From NCBI RefSeq assembly GCF_003480915.1, contig NZ_QUKD01000002.1, positions 738,091 through 802,090 of the forward strand: DNA of 64,000 nucleotides, read 5' to 3'. The notes beneath the pieces were generated by a model. It had not been told where the DNA came from, searched no databases, and worked only from the letters and a program-made list of their open reading frames with translations. The position numbers and the translations under genes were made by a program. Source of the stretch: Parabacteroides sp. TM07-1AC. Lineage in GTDB: Bacteria; Bacteroidota; Bacteroidia; Bacteroidales; Tannerellaceae. Position 1 is the first letter of the stretch; every line of letters starts with the position of its first letter. Positions 16,554 through 25,340 of this stretch are shown here, in pieces.

Positions 16554-16946
16554 AGTTCTGAAAGAACTCAATACTTAATACTTGCCACAAATGTATATCT
16601 TTTTTATTTCACATTGTTATTTTTCGTCAATATTTATTTCATAAAAGACCATTTTTAACATTCTAGCCTAAAACAAAATAGATCGCCCTGGTGTTATCAA
16701 ACAACAAATCTTAGACCATGATTTTATTCATATTGTATATTTAAAGTACAAAAACATCCATTTAATTCTAGAAATTCAATCAGAACTATCATTCACACAA
16801 TATTTGTTAATCAAGTATTTCCAAGTGATTCTGAATAGAAGTAGCTTGCTTTTCTATATTCATATTTTTTATCACTTAAAATAAGTAAACTCTTCTTGAT
16901 TATCAATAACCTTTAGCCTTTCTAAAGCCTAAGTTCTTTCAGAACT
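16554..16946. promoter_or_regulatory. predicted invertible promoter segment upstream of susC/susD pair 3
   Basis: AGTTCTGAAAGAACT (16554-16568) and its perfect reverse complement AGTTCTTTCAGAACT (16932-16946) bound 363 bp of AT-rich non-coding DNA. Both arms fit AGTYYYN4GDACT, the Tsr0667 invertase motif of Bacteroides fragilis. The only perfect -7 box inside is leftward TACATTTG (16588-16595), 20 bp from the left arm and pointing away from susC. If it is the promoter, this copy is in the OFF orientation and inversion would bring the box to about 20 bp from the right arm, facing susC. Rightward 5-of-6 boxes (AATATTTG at 16799-16806) also exist, so the ON/OFF call is tentative. Confidence 0.75.
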
Positions 16947-17024
16947 AAGATCAAAGATCAATAAACGTCAAAATCTAAAGGACCTTTACTAACACTAGTA
17001 TTATCATCAATAACATCATTTATT

Positions 17025-20000
17025 ATGTTGAAACACTTCAAACAAGTCAGCTTACTCCTCGCCGCAGGAGCCATGGTACTGCCGATCAGTGCATATGCTG
17101 ATTTAGCGCCAGAGAAGCTAGAAACCGCGATTTCCCAACAAAACGGGAAAGTGACAGGTGTTGTAGAAGATGATTTCGGTCCTGTTGCCGGAGCATCAGT
17201 AGTGATCAAAGGAACCACAAACGGTAATATTACCGACATGGATGGTAACTTTAGCCTTGAAGGAGTTAAAAACGGAGACGTTATCCAGATTTCCTTTATC
17301 GGATACGCGACTCAGGAAATTACCTACACAGGCCAGACTTCCTTGAACATCAAATTAGCCGAAGACAGCCAGAAACTCGATGAAGTAGTCGTAACAGCTT
17401 TGGGTATCAAAAAAGATGCCAAAAAATTGGGTTACGCTGTAAGTAACGTTTCTTCTGAAGAATTGACAAGAACCGGCGGTTCGAACCTCGCTTCAGGACT
17501 TTACGGTAAGGCAACCGGTGTACGTATCCAGGCTGCTCCCGGTGGTGGAACATCTGCTGTATCTATTTCCGTCCGTGGTCTTTCTTCTATCACAGGTAAC
17601 ACACAGCCTTTGATCATCATGGACGGTGTTCCTCTCCACAACGGTAACACCAACAACGACGGCTATTGGGGTAACCAACGTATCAATTCCAACGGTATGG
17701 TCGATATCAACCCCGAAGACATTGAGAACATCTCTATCTTGAAAGGTGCTGCCGCTTCTGCTCTGTACGGCTCGGAAGCTGCCAACGGTGTTGTGATGAT
17801 CACGACCAAAAAGGCTAAAGCCGGTACAGGTACACGCGTAGACTTCAGTGCCAACGTAAGTTTCGATAAAGTAGCTTACATGCCTGAGATTCAGAAAGAA
17901 TACGGTCCCGGTTATGATAACTCTGAATTAGGTAACAGCAGCCAGGAAGCTTTGACCGGTTTCCGCCAATTACGTGTCGACCGCAACGGTAACCCTATTA
18001 CTACGACTAACCGCGAAACGTACTATTCATGGGGTGCTAAATACGATCCGAGTAAGATGGTAACCTATTTTGACGGTACACAGCGGGCATATGAACCGAT
18101 CGATCACAACCAGTGGGCAGATATCTTCCGTACAGGTATCAACCAAACATATAACCTGTCATTGACCAATAGCAATGAACGCAACAATGTACGTTTCTCG
18201 TACACCTATACTGATGCGAAGGCCATGCAGCTTAACTCTAACAATCATAAGCACAATTTCAACCTGAACGGTACATTCGATGTTACTAATACAATCAAGT
18301 TGAACTATACGGCTACTTATCAGAACCAATATATCAAGAACCGCCCATATCGCATCAGCCGTTTGACTAACAATTTTAGCGGTATGTTCGGTGGTTTCAC
18401 CGATGTCGCTTACATGCGTGACCATACAGTAACTAGTTTCGGGTATAAGAACAGTTATTCTGCCAACAACGGCGGAACAAGCGATACCTTAACACCGGAC
18501 GAACAGTTCCTTTACTCACCGATGGGGTCTACAGCGCTGATTGACGAATACTTCTGGAACATCATGGGTAAGGAACAGTTAGAAGATCATCAACGTTTCA
18601 TTGGTTCTATCAACCCAACCTGGGAGATTATCCCCGGATTGACATTGAGTGGACGTGTAGCTGCTGATCTGACAGTCGACAAGATTGAAAACAAAGAGTA
18701 TTCAGATAACTCACATATTTTCTCTACCAACGGTCAATTTAGTGACAAATACGGATTGAAAAACAGTCAATACCAAATTGTTTATAGCGACGTTATGTTA
18801 ATGTATGACAAAACATTCAACGAACTCCATAACATAACAGCTAACCTGGGTTGGACAGCACGCCAAGAATCCTACTATCTGTCAGATGTAAGCACCAATC
18901 AAGGCTTGACACCGGAAAACTGGTTTAACCTGAACGCCTCCGTTGGTACAAAGAATGCAAGCATGACCAAACAGGAGTTACTTAAAACAGGTGCTTTCCT
19001 GACAGCCAGCTACGGTTATAACGGATGGGGTTTTGTGGAAGGTTCTATCCGTCAGGAAAAGACATCTACCTTGAAAAAGGGCAACAACTCTTTCTGGTAT
19101 CCTTCTGCCAGTGTCAGTGTGCTCTATACAGAGTTGCTGAAAGATCAAATGCCGACTTGGTGGAACTATGGAAAGGTACGTGCCTCTTACGGTATTGTAG
19201 GTAACGCCCCCGAACTCTATCTTGCTAACCTGGCTTTCAGTCAAGAATCTTTGATGAGATCATCCAACTATATTTATAATACCGTACCAACAAGTATTGG
19301 TAACGAAGATATCAAACCGGAAACCAAGTATGAATTTGAAATCGGTTTGGAAAACAAATTCTTCGGTAACCGCTTGGGGATGGAGTTCAACTTCTATAGC
19401 AATACTATCAAGGATCAGATTCTTGCAACAACCAGTGCTGCATCAATGGGTGCACAAAGTATGTTGATGAATGTCGGTGAGTTAAGCAACAAAGGTGTTG
19501 AATTAAGCGTATACGGCACTCCCTTTGAAAACAAGGATTGGAAGTGGGATTTGCGTGCAAATGTAGCATGGAACAAAAACACCGTAAAAAAACTGGCCGA
19601 AGGTCTGGATGTATTAACCCATACAAACATCGACGGTGGAGCCGCTATTCTTGAATCACACGTTGGCGAATCTATGGGTGACTGGTATACTTATACCTAT
19701 AAAACCGACGAAAACGGTAACTATATTGTAGGTAGCAACGGTTTGTATATGACTGACACATCGGAACGTCACAAAGTTGGTAACGCTATGCCGAAAGTAA
19801 CCGGAGGTTTCGGTACAAGTTTAAGCTACAAGAACTTCACATTAGACATGGCATTCGACTTTCGCTTCGGTGGTGATGTATTGAACACTCCCTGGCAGTA
19901 TATGATGGCAGTTGGAAATATAACCGATGCAGTAGGTGTTCGTGACCATTCAACCGGAGGTCTTTTCTACTACAGCGATACAGAAAAGATGGAAAACAAA

Positions 20001-20465
20001 GGATCTATCCATGTACTCAATCCAAGTGAAGTAGGCAACTACAATCGAGGTGAAACAATGGTTAACGGCCACTATGTTTGGGACAATGGTTTAATACTTC
20101 CGGGCGTGAAAGAAGACGGAACACCGAACGATATCGTTGTGACTCAAATGGAAGCAAACAACAATATGTATGGTTGGGGAACAGGTCCCAGCATGAGTTA
20201 TCAGGATGCTATCCAGAAAAACAGCTACATCAAATGTCGCGAAATCAGTCTAGGTTACACTTTACCGGCAGAATTGACTAGAAAGTTTGCCTGCAACAAC
20301 CTGATGGTTTCCGGTTTCGTACGTAACCCGTTCTATGTATATCGCACAATGAAACTGTTCGACGCTGAAGCGACAGACGGAACAAACTGGATCTACCAGG
20401 CACAAATCGGCGGTTCTACTGCCAGTGCACGTACATTCGGTTTCTCAGTACGCGCAAGCTTCTAA
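17025..20465 (+). CDS. SusC/RagA family TonB-linked outer-membrane protein (pair 3)
   Basis: This outer-membrane TonB-dependent importer has 1146 residues: a signal peptide (1-25, ending PISAYA), a carboxypeptidase-regulatory-like domain (about 42-112), DEVVVTALG (119-127), a plug with IIMDGVPLHNGN and ILKGAAASALYGSEAANGV, and a barrel ending in RASF. It lacks the STN domain present in the other two SusC proteins of the window, and no sigma/FecR pair adjoins it. Control instead appears to come from the upstream invertible segment, whose right arm ends 78 bp before the start codon. A SusD-like partner follows 37 bp downstream. Confidence 0.95.
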   Translation: MLKHFKQVSLLLAAGAMVLPISAYADLAPEKLETAISQQNGKVTGVVEDDFGPVAGASVVIKGTTNGNITDMDGNFSLEGVKNGDVIQISFIGYATQEITYTGQTSLNIKLAEDSQKLDEVVVTALGIKKDAKKLGYAVSNVSSEELTRTGGSNLASGLYGKATGVRIQAAPGGGTSAVSISVRGLSSITGNTQPLIIMDGVPLHNGNTNNDGYWGNQRINSNGMVDINPEDIENISILKGAAASALYGSEAANGVVMITTKKAKAGTGTRVDFSANVSFDKVAYMPEIQKEYGPGYDNSELGNSSQEALTGFRQLRVDRNGNPITTTNRETYYSWGAKYDPSKMVTYFDGTQRAYEPIDHNQWADIFRTGINQTYNLSLTNSNERNNVRFSYTYTDAKAMQLNSNNHKHNFNLNGTFDVTNTIKLNYTATYQNQYIKNRPYRISRLTNNFSGMFGGFTDVAYMRDHTVTSFGYKNSYSANNGGTSDTLTPDEQFLYSPMGSTALIDEYFWNIMGKEQLEDHQRFIGSINPTWEIIPGLTLSGRVAADLTVDKIENKEYSDNSHIFSTNGQFSDKYGLKNSQYQIVYSDVMLMYDKTFNELHNITANLGWTARQESYYLSDVSTNQGLTPENWFNLNASVGTKNASMTKQELLKTGAFLTASYGYNGWGFVEGSIRQEKTSTLKKGNNSFWYPSASVSVLYTELLKDQMPTWWNYGKVRASYGIVGNAPELYLANLAFSQESLMRSSNYIYNTVPTSIGNEDIKPETKYEFEIGLENKFFGNRLGMEFNFYSNTIKDQILATTSAASMGAQSMLMNVGELSNKGVELSVYGTPFENKDWKWDLRANVAWNKNTVKKLAEGLDVLTHTNIDGGAAILESHVGESMGDWYTYTYKTDENGNYIVGSNGLYMTDTSERHKVGNAMPKVTGGFGTSLSYKNFTLDMAFDFRFGGDVLNTPWQYMMAVGNITDAVGVRDHSTGGLFYYSDTEKMENKGSIHVLNPSEVGNYNRGETMVNGHYVWDNGLILPGVKEDGTPNDIVVTQMEANNNMYGWGTGPSMSYQDAIQKNSYIKCREISLGYTLPAELTRKFACNNLMVSGFVRNPFYVYRTMKLFDAEATDGTNWIYQAQIGGSTASARTFGFSVRASF

Positions 20466-20502
20466 CTTACTATTTACTAAATCAGATTAAAAAGAAGAAT
20501 TT

Positions 20503-22224
20503 ATGAAAAAGATATTTTCATTGTTAATAGGAGGAATCGCACTGATATCGCTCGCTTCATCATGTGCCGATTCAGCGTATGATGACAAGTATGCTGATCC
20601 CTCCAAGACAGAAACAGTAGGCGTTCCTCAGGTATTTACCGGTCTAATGTTCAAAGGTAATACATGGATGAACCCGATTTACTATCGTCATTGGATACAA
20701 TCTACCACATCCGGTCTTTTCTCCGGTATTATCGGTACCAACAATGCACGCGGTCGCTATATGGGTTCTGGAGAAGGTCGCTACGACGATCGTTGGAAAA
20801 ACTTCTATGACATGGTAACCCAGCTGCGTTTGCTGGAATATACCTATGAAAATCTTCCCGAGGTTGAAAAACCATCGAACTTGGTATTCTATTATTTGGG
20901 TCGTACGTTGGTTGAATCACAGTTGCATGAAATGTTGTCGGTATTCGGTGATGTTCCCTACACCGGTGCCGGAACTCTTTGGAGAGACGGTGACTACAAT
21001 GAGGCTAAAAAGAAGTGCGTTTACGACGACGATGTAGAACTGTACAAGCAGATTCTTACCAACTTGAAAGAGGTAGGCGACTATTTCGACCACGGCAATG
21101 TGGATCAGAAAGGATTAAATGCATTAAGCCGCCAAGATTATACAATCGCAGCTGGTGATGCTACTATGTGGCAGAAATACGTAAACTCGCTCCGTCTGCG
21201 TATTGCCCTTCATTTGTCAACCTCCGGTGATTGCGTAGCGGAAGCTCATGCCGCCATTGCTGAAATCCTGAACAATCCAGGCAAATATCCGCTGATTGAC
21301 AACAATAAGGAAAATATGGGAGTGACACCCGACACCCAAAAAGATGACTTCAACTTTGGTAAGTCACTGTCGCAAGCACTTCGTTCAAGTGGCATGGCTG
21401 CTTGTTCACAAGCAGTTCTGGATGCTATGAATGTACCAGCAAACGGTCTACCCAATGACCAGACTGACCCACGTTTGGAAGTAATGTACGACTGTAACCC
21501 AGAGGGCGAATATATCGCTTACGATGTCATGATGACCGATGCAGAAATATCTAACTTGATAGATCAAAAGCATCAGGAATATGTACAGAAAGGCATGCCA
21601 GATGCCAACTATTTCTGTGAAATTGACTCTATCGCAGCTGCCGGCTGGAAAGAGTATCAGGGAAATGAAAACATATTCGGTTTATGGTTGAGCGCAGCAG
21701 AGGTTAGCCTCAGCAAGGCAGAAGCCTATTTGATGGGTTATGGTGTAGCAGCTGACGTCAACAAGGCGAAAACTCACTTCGTAGAAGGTGTGAAACTGTC
21801 TACTGAATATTACTGGGATATGAAGGAAACAAGTTCGCTTTATAAGCCAGGCAACGATAGCTACAGAGGATTCCGTCCATTGGTTAGACCGACAGATGAT
21901 GAAATCACAGCATACGCTGAAAATATCTGGAAACCGACACAGGAAGCTGTCTGCACTCAGCTATGGTTAAACTTCGGTTTCTTGAACAAGCTGGAAGCCT
22001 GGAATGTGACACGTCGTACCGGTTATCCTGTTGTTGGATTCGCAACAGACAACCAGGTGACCGCTTTCCCGACTCCTCCGAACCGCTTACCCTATCCAAG
22101 TGATGAGCTGACTTACAACAGTGACAACTGCCAGGCAGCGATCGCCAAGAACTACGAAGAGTCATCCGGTTATTACACCAACCTCTTCTGGGCTAAGAAA
22201 GATTATTACAAAATGGTTCGATAA
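20503..22224 (+). CDS. SusD/RagB family nutrient-binding outer-membrane lipoprotein (pair 3)
   Basis: This surface lipoprotein partner of the preceding SusC has 573 residues. The lipobox is LASSC with Cys21 (MKKIFSLLIGGIALISLASS-C). The body has SusD-like helical repeats but its sequence is of the SusD-like_2 type (WNPIYYRHWIQSTTSG, a long insert, and GFLNKLEAWNVTRRTGYP near the end) rather than the RagB/SusD type seen at 23829. It ends in a clear terminator. No degradative enzyme follows on this strand, so this is an orphan pair and its ligand (peptide or glycan) is unknown. Confidence 0.92.
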   Translation: MKKIFSLLIGGIALISLASSCADSAYDDKYADPSKTETVGVPQVFTGLMFKGNTWMNPIYYRHWIQSTTSGLFSGIIGTNNARGRYMGSGEGRYDDRWKNFYDMVTQLRLLEYTYENLPEVEKPSNLVFYYLGRTLVESQLHEMLSVFGDVPYTGAGTLWRDGDYNEAKKKCVYDDDVELYKQILTNLKEVGDYFDHGNVDQKGLNALSRQDYTIAAGDATMWQKYVNSLRLRIALHLSTSGDCVAEAHAAIAEILNNPGKYPLIDNNKENMGVTPDTQKDDFNFGKSLSQALRSSGMAACSQAVLDAMNVPANGLPNDQTDPRLEVMYDCNPEGEYIAYDVMMTDAEISNLIDQKHQEYVQKGMPDANYFCEIDSIAAAGWKEYQGNENIFGLWLSAAEVSLSKAEAYLMGYGVAADVNKAKTHFVEGVKLSTEYYWDMKETSSLYKPGNDSYRGFRPLVRPTDDEITAYAENIWKPTQEAVCTQLWLNFGFLNKLEAWNVTRRTGYPVVGFATDNQVTAFPTPPNRLPYPSDELTYNSDNCQAAIAKNYEESSGYYTNLFWAKKDYYKMVR

Positions 22225-22288
22225 TCAATAATAAAGATATATCCACATAAATTATATAAAACATAATTGATGGTAAATGTGGAACCCG

Positions 22289-22322
22289 AAACCGCCCCGA
22301 AGTGATTCGCGGCGGTTTTATT
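22289..22322. terminator. terminator between convergent susD-3 and fucosidase genes
   Basis: AAACCGCC (22289-22296) pairs with GGCGGTTT (22311-22318). It is followed on the plus strand by TTATTATTAT. It lies between two convergent genes. Confidence 0.7.
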
Positions 22323-22335
22323 ATTATATAAACTA

Positions 22336-23739
22336 TCAACGTTGTTCATCATACACCCCGAACTCCGCAATGGAAGCTTGTCCGTTGGTGCTGTCAATCT
22401 CTATTTTTACTTTATTACCCCAGAGACGGTCGAAACGATGCACTTTTACTTTATCAGACTTATCGCCTGAACAAATTTCTTTCCACACACCGTCCGTTTC
22501 GTATAACAAACGATAACTCTTTATACTCCCTTGCAGGTCTGTGATCGTTATCATATTGAATGAATGACATTTGTCCAGATCGACTTCCAGCCAGGGCTTT
22601 GCCACCTGTTTATTGGATCGCCAACTTGTTGTAAAATCATCATCATTGGCAAAATCCATGATCCACATATCATCGCTCCAGCTGGAATTAGTCGGTTTAT
22701 GCTTTGCAATATTCGTTGCAGTTATCGGAGCATCATACACCGGCAATTCAGGAGCCGTCGCATTGTCTTTCCAAATAGCTCCTATCTGCTTCAAACCTTC
22801 TACAGCATTCGGATCGATCAATCCGTCCCGGTTAGGAGCCACATTCAGTATGAAATTGCAATAAGCCTGGTTGAACGGCTCCAGATTATCCTTTACAATC
22901 GCGGTCGGATCCTTCACCGGAGAAGTTGGAAACTCTTCTTTCCAAAACCAACTCTTATTGATGGGCAGACAGGACAGAGCCGGCAACTGATTGGATTCTT
23001 TTGAAATATGCTGTCCGGCATTCTGTTCGTATGATTTAATATCGGTATAGAACAAAGCATCTTTCGGATATTTGGCAGCATTCAGGTCCATGACCAGACA
23101 GTCAGGCTGAAGCCGTTTGATCAGTCGGTAAATTTCCTGGAAAGGTATATCTTCATACGAAATTCTTGACCAGGGAGCATCCCAACCGTCGATAATGATC
23201 GCAGTTATTTCACCATAGTTGGTCAGAAGCTCCGTCAACTGCGCCTTCACCATGTCGATATGCTCCTTCGTGATAAAGCCGGGACGCAATTTATGATGCG
23301 TATCCAGTATGGAATAATAAAGCATCGTTTTAAGTCCCTGCTTCCGGAAAGCCTCCACATATTCTTTTACTACATCTCGTTTGAGCGGACTGTTCATGAC
23401 ATTATAACCGGTCGTTTTCGTATCCCATATACAAAAACCGCTGTGATGTTTGGTCGTCAGACAGCCATAACGCATCTTGGCCGCTTTAGCTGCTTCCGCC
23501 CACTGGTTACAATCCAGTTTCACCGGATTAAAGATAGCCGGACTGGCATCGGGGTCAGCCCAGTCGTCACTCATAAAAGTCGGAATATTAAAGTGGATAA
23601 ACATTCCGAATTTCAGATCGACAAATTGCTGCTGCAAAGTGCGCAGATCCGAAGTTCCATTTGTCGGTTGTGTTTTTCCCTGTACTGCCAGGCAACATAA
23701 AAAGGCTAGACACAAAAGAATTGATACATTTTTTCTCAT
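22336..23739 (-). CDS. GH29 alpha-L-fucosidase with C-terminal F5/8-type-C (CBM32-like) domain
   Basis: This secreted glycosidase removes alpha-linked L-fucose from host glycans. It has 467 residues with an N-terminal signal peptide (about 1-21, SILLCLAFLCCLAVQG). GH29 signatures include KFGMFIHF (43-50), TTKHHSGFCIWD (95-106) and IIIDGWD (181-187), where D184 is the likely nucleophile. A beta-sandwich F5/8-type-C domain (about 345-465, TSWRSNKQVAKPWLEVDL) follows the catalytic barrel. It lies 89 bp after the SusD gene of locus 2 with a hairpin in the gap, and is the only degradative enzyme of that locus in view. That makes fucosylated mucin-type glycans the likely target. Confidence 0.92.
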   Translation of the reverse strand: MRKNVSILLCLAFLCCLAVQGKTQPTNGTSDLRTLQQQFVDLKFGMFIHFNIPTFMSDDWADPDASPAIFNPVKLDCNQWAEAAKAAKMRYGCLTTKHHSGFCIWDTKTTGYNVMNSPLKRDVVKEYVEAFRKQGLKTMLYYSILDTHHKLRPGFITKEHIDMVKAQLTELLTNYGEITAIIIDGWDAPWSRISYEDIPFQEIYRLIKRLQPDCLVMDLNAAKYPKDALFYTDIKSYEQNAGQHISKESNQLPALSCLPINKSWFWKEEFPTSPVKDPTAIVKDNLEPFNQAYCNFILNVAPNRDGLIDPNAVEGLKQIGAIWKDNATAPELPVYDAPITATNIAKHKPTNSSWSDDMWIMDFANDDDFTTSWRSNKQVAKPWLEVDLDKCHSFNMITITDLQGSIKSYRLLYETDGVWKEICSGDKSDKVKVHRFDRLWGNKVKIEIDSTNGQASIAEFGVYDEQR

Positions 23740-23756
23740 AACTGTTCCTTATTAAA

Positions 23757-23807
23757 ATATTTGCCGGTTCCTCCGAAAAGTCAACCGGCAAATATACCTT
23801 TTTTTAT
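23757..23807. other. intercistronic hairpin between susD-2 and the fucosidase gene
   Basis: ATATTTGCCGGTT (23757-23769) and AACCGGCAAATAT (23783-23795) form a 13-bp perfect stem with a 13-nt loop. Seven T follow on the plus strand (23800s), so in the sense transcript the hairpin is preceded by an A-run. It could act as an antisense terminator or as a sense-strand processing or attenuation element that lowers fucosidase expression relative to susC/susD. Confidence 0.55.
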
Positions 23808-23828
23808 TCTACTTAAATAACCGTTCTT

Positions 23829-25319
23829 TTAATAACCGTCATTCTGTTTCAGGTTCTTATTGTTCTTGATCTCGTTCGTCGGAATCGGGAACAGTAATTC
23901 CCGTGAACTCAATACAGGACCATACGTAAACTTATGCCCGACATAGTCATCAAACTTACCGGTCGCCAGGTTCAACACCTTGCGGGTACGTGCCATATCA
24001 AACCAAATCTTATTCTCGAAAGCCAGTTCATGGTAACGTTCTTTCCAGACTGCATAACGGAAATCTTCCTGCGATAATCCGCTCAAATCTTTCAGATTCG
24101 CACGTTGCCTGATCTGGTTGACACAAGCATAAGCAGTAGCCGAAGGCCCGCCCTCCGCTTCATTCTGAGCTTCCGCATACATCAACAGAAGATCGGCATA
24201 ACGAAGCAACGGATAATTAAGACTGCTCTTAGCCGTATTCAAATGAGCATCCATATCGAAGAACTTATAGATGTAATAACCGCCGAATTTCACAACTTCT
24301 TCACGGTTGGCATTCGAAGTGAATTGTGTATAATAAAACTCACCTTCTTCAGTACGCTTATCCCCTTCTTCATACGTATTGATAAATTCATCCAGTGCAT
24401 ATACAGAACCCGTTTCCGTCGAATAATAAGAAACGTCCATATTGTAAGGCAAGAGCAAGCTCTGGAACGGATTCTCTACGATACCGGACTGATATTGTAT
24501 CATGAACAGATGTTCCCCTTTATTCTCCATTTCAATATTATGCAGGTCGCTGTAAGAAGAAAAGAGTTTATAACTACCGTTATCGATCACCTCTTTTGCC
24601 TTAGATGCAGCCAGCGCATAGTATTCCTTTCCTTTTTCCATCGGATATCCTGCCATTGTCAGATAAACGCTTGCCAGCAAAGATTTCACTGTCGCTTTCG
24701 TCACACGTCCGGTTTCATCCGTCCAGCCCAGATCAGATTCTTCCGCCTGTTTCAGGTCCGAAAGGATCGAGTTATAAACCTCTTCCGTAGAAGCCTGTTG
24801 CGGATACAATTCGGGGGAAGAAGCATCCACCGGCACCAATACCAACGGAACAGAACCAAACAAACGTACCAGGTTGAAATAATTATAGGCACGAAGGAAA
24901 TAGGCTTCGCCCAAACATTTACTTTTAGTCGATTTATCCATCTCGATTCCCGGTATGTAAGTGATTGCCAGGTTTGCATTGGCAATAGCACGGTATGCAT
25001 AGTTCCACCAACTCTTACTATACTCGTTGTCCGAATTATTCACGACCAAACGGATATTATTGATGTTGACGTTCTGGCTTACTTTCGTTCCTGCCAGCCC
25101 TGTCAGGAAATCGGTCATGAAATACGGATTGCCACCATAGTCACCGTTTGCCGAATACCGCAGATCTGCATAGATAGAATTAACCACGCTGCGCGCATGC
25201 TCCGCTGTCTTAAAATAGTTTTGCTGAGTAAAGTTAGACGGATTCGATTCGTCCAAAAAGTCAGTACAACTACAACCGAGCACCAGTGATAATATCAATA
25301 AAGCATATTTTGTCTTCAT
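23829..25319 (-). CDS. RagB/SusD family nutrient-uptake lipoprotein (locus 2)
   Basis: This glycan-binding surface lipoprotein has 496 residues. The signal peptide ends at a lipobox GCSC with Cys16 or Cys18 (MKTKYALLILSLVLGCSC). The SusD fold is indicated by EAYFLRAYNYFNLVRLFGSVPLV, LKQAEESDLGW, RYADLLLMYAEAQNEAEG and VWKERYHELAFENKIWFDMARTRK near the end, which is the family's hallmark. It lies 21 bp after its SusC partner and precedes the fucosidase gene. Confidence 0.95.
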   Translation of the reverse strand: MKTKYALLILSLVLGCSCTDFLDESNPSNFTQQNYFKTAEHARSVVNSIYADLRYSANGDYGGNPYFMTDFLTGLAGTKVSQNVNINNIRLVVNNSDNEYSKSWWNYAYRAIANANLAITYIPGIEMDKSTKSKCLGEAYFLRAYNYFNLVRLFGSVPLVLVPVDASSPELYPQQASTEEVYNSILSDLKQAEESDLGWTDETGRVTKATVKSLLASVYLTMAGYPMEKGKEYYALAASKAKEVIDNGSYKLFSSYSDLHNIEMENKGEHLFMIQYQSGIVENPFQSLLLPYNMDVSYYSTETGSVYALDEFINTYEEGDKRTEEGEFYYTQFTSNANREEVVKFGGYYIYKFFDMDAHLNTAKSSLNYPLLRYADLLLMYAEAQNEAEGGPSATAYACVNQIRQRANLKDLSGLSQEDFRYAVWKERYHELAFENKIWFDMARTRKVLNLATGKFDDYVGHKFTYGPVLSSRELLFPIPTNEIKNNKNLKQNDGY

Positions 25320-25340
25320 ATTTAATAATAGTATTAAGAG

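Noticed and set aside
24105..25289. 394-residue plus-strand frame
   Set aside because: It is antisense to the SusD gene of locus 2; the composition (Ile/Arg/His/Gln-rich) is typical of the complement of a coding strand.
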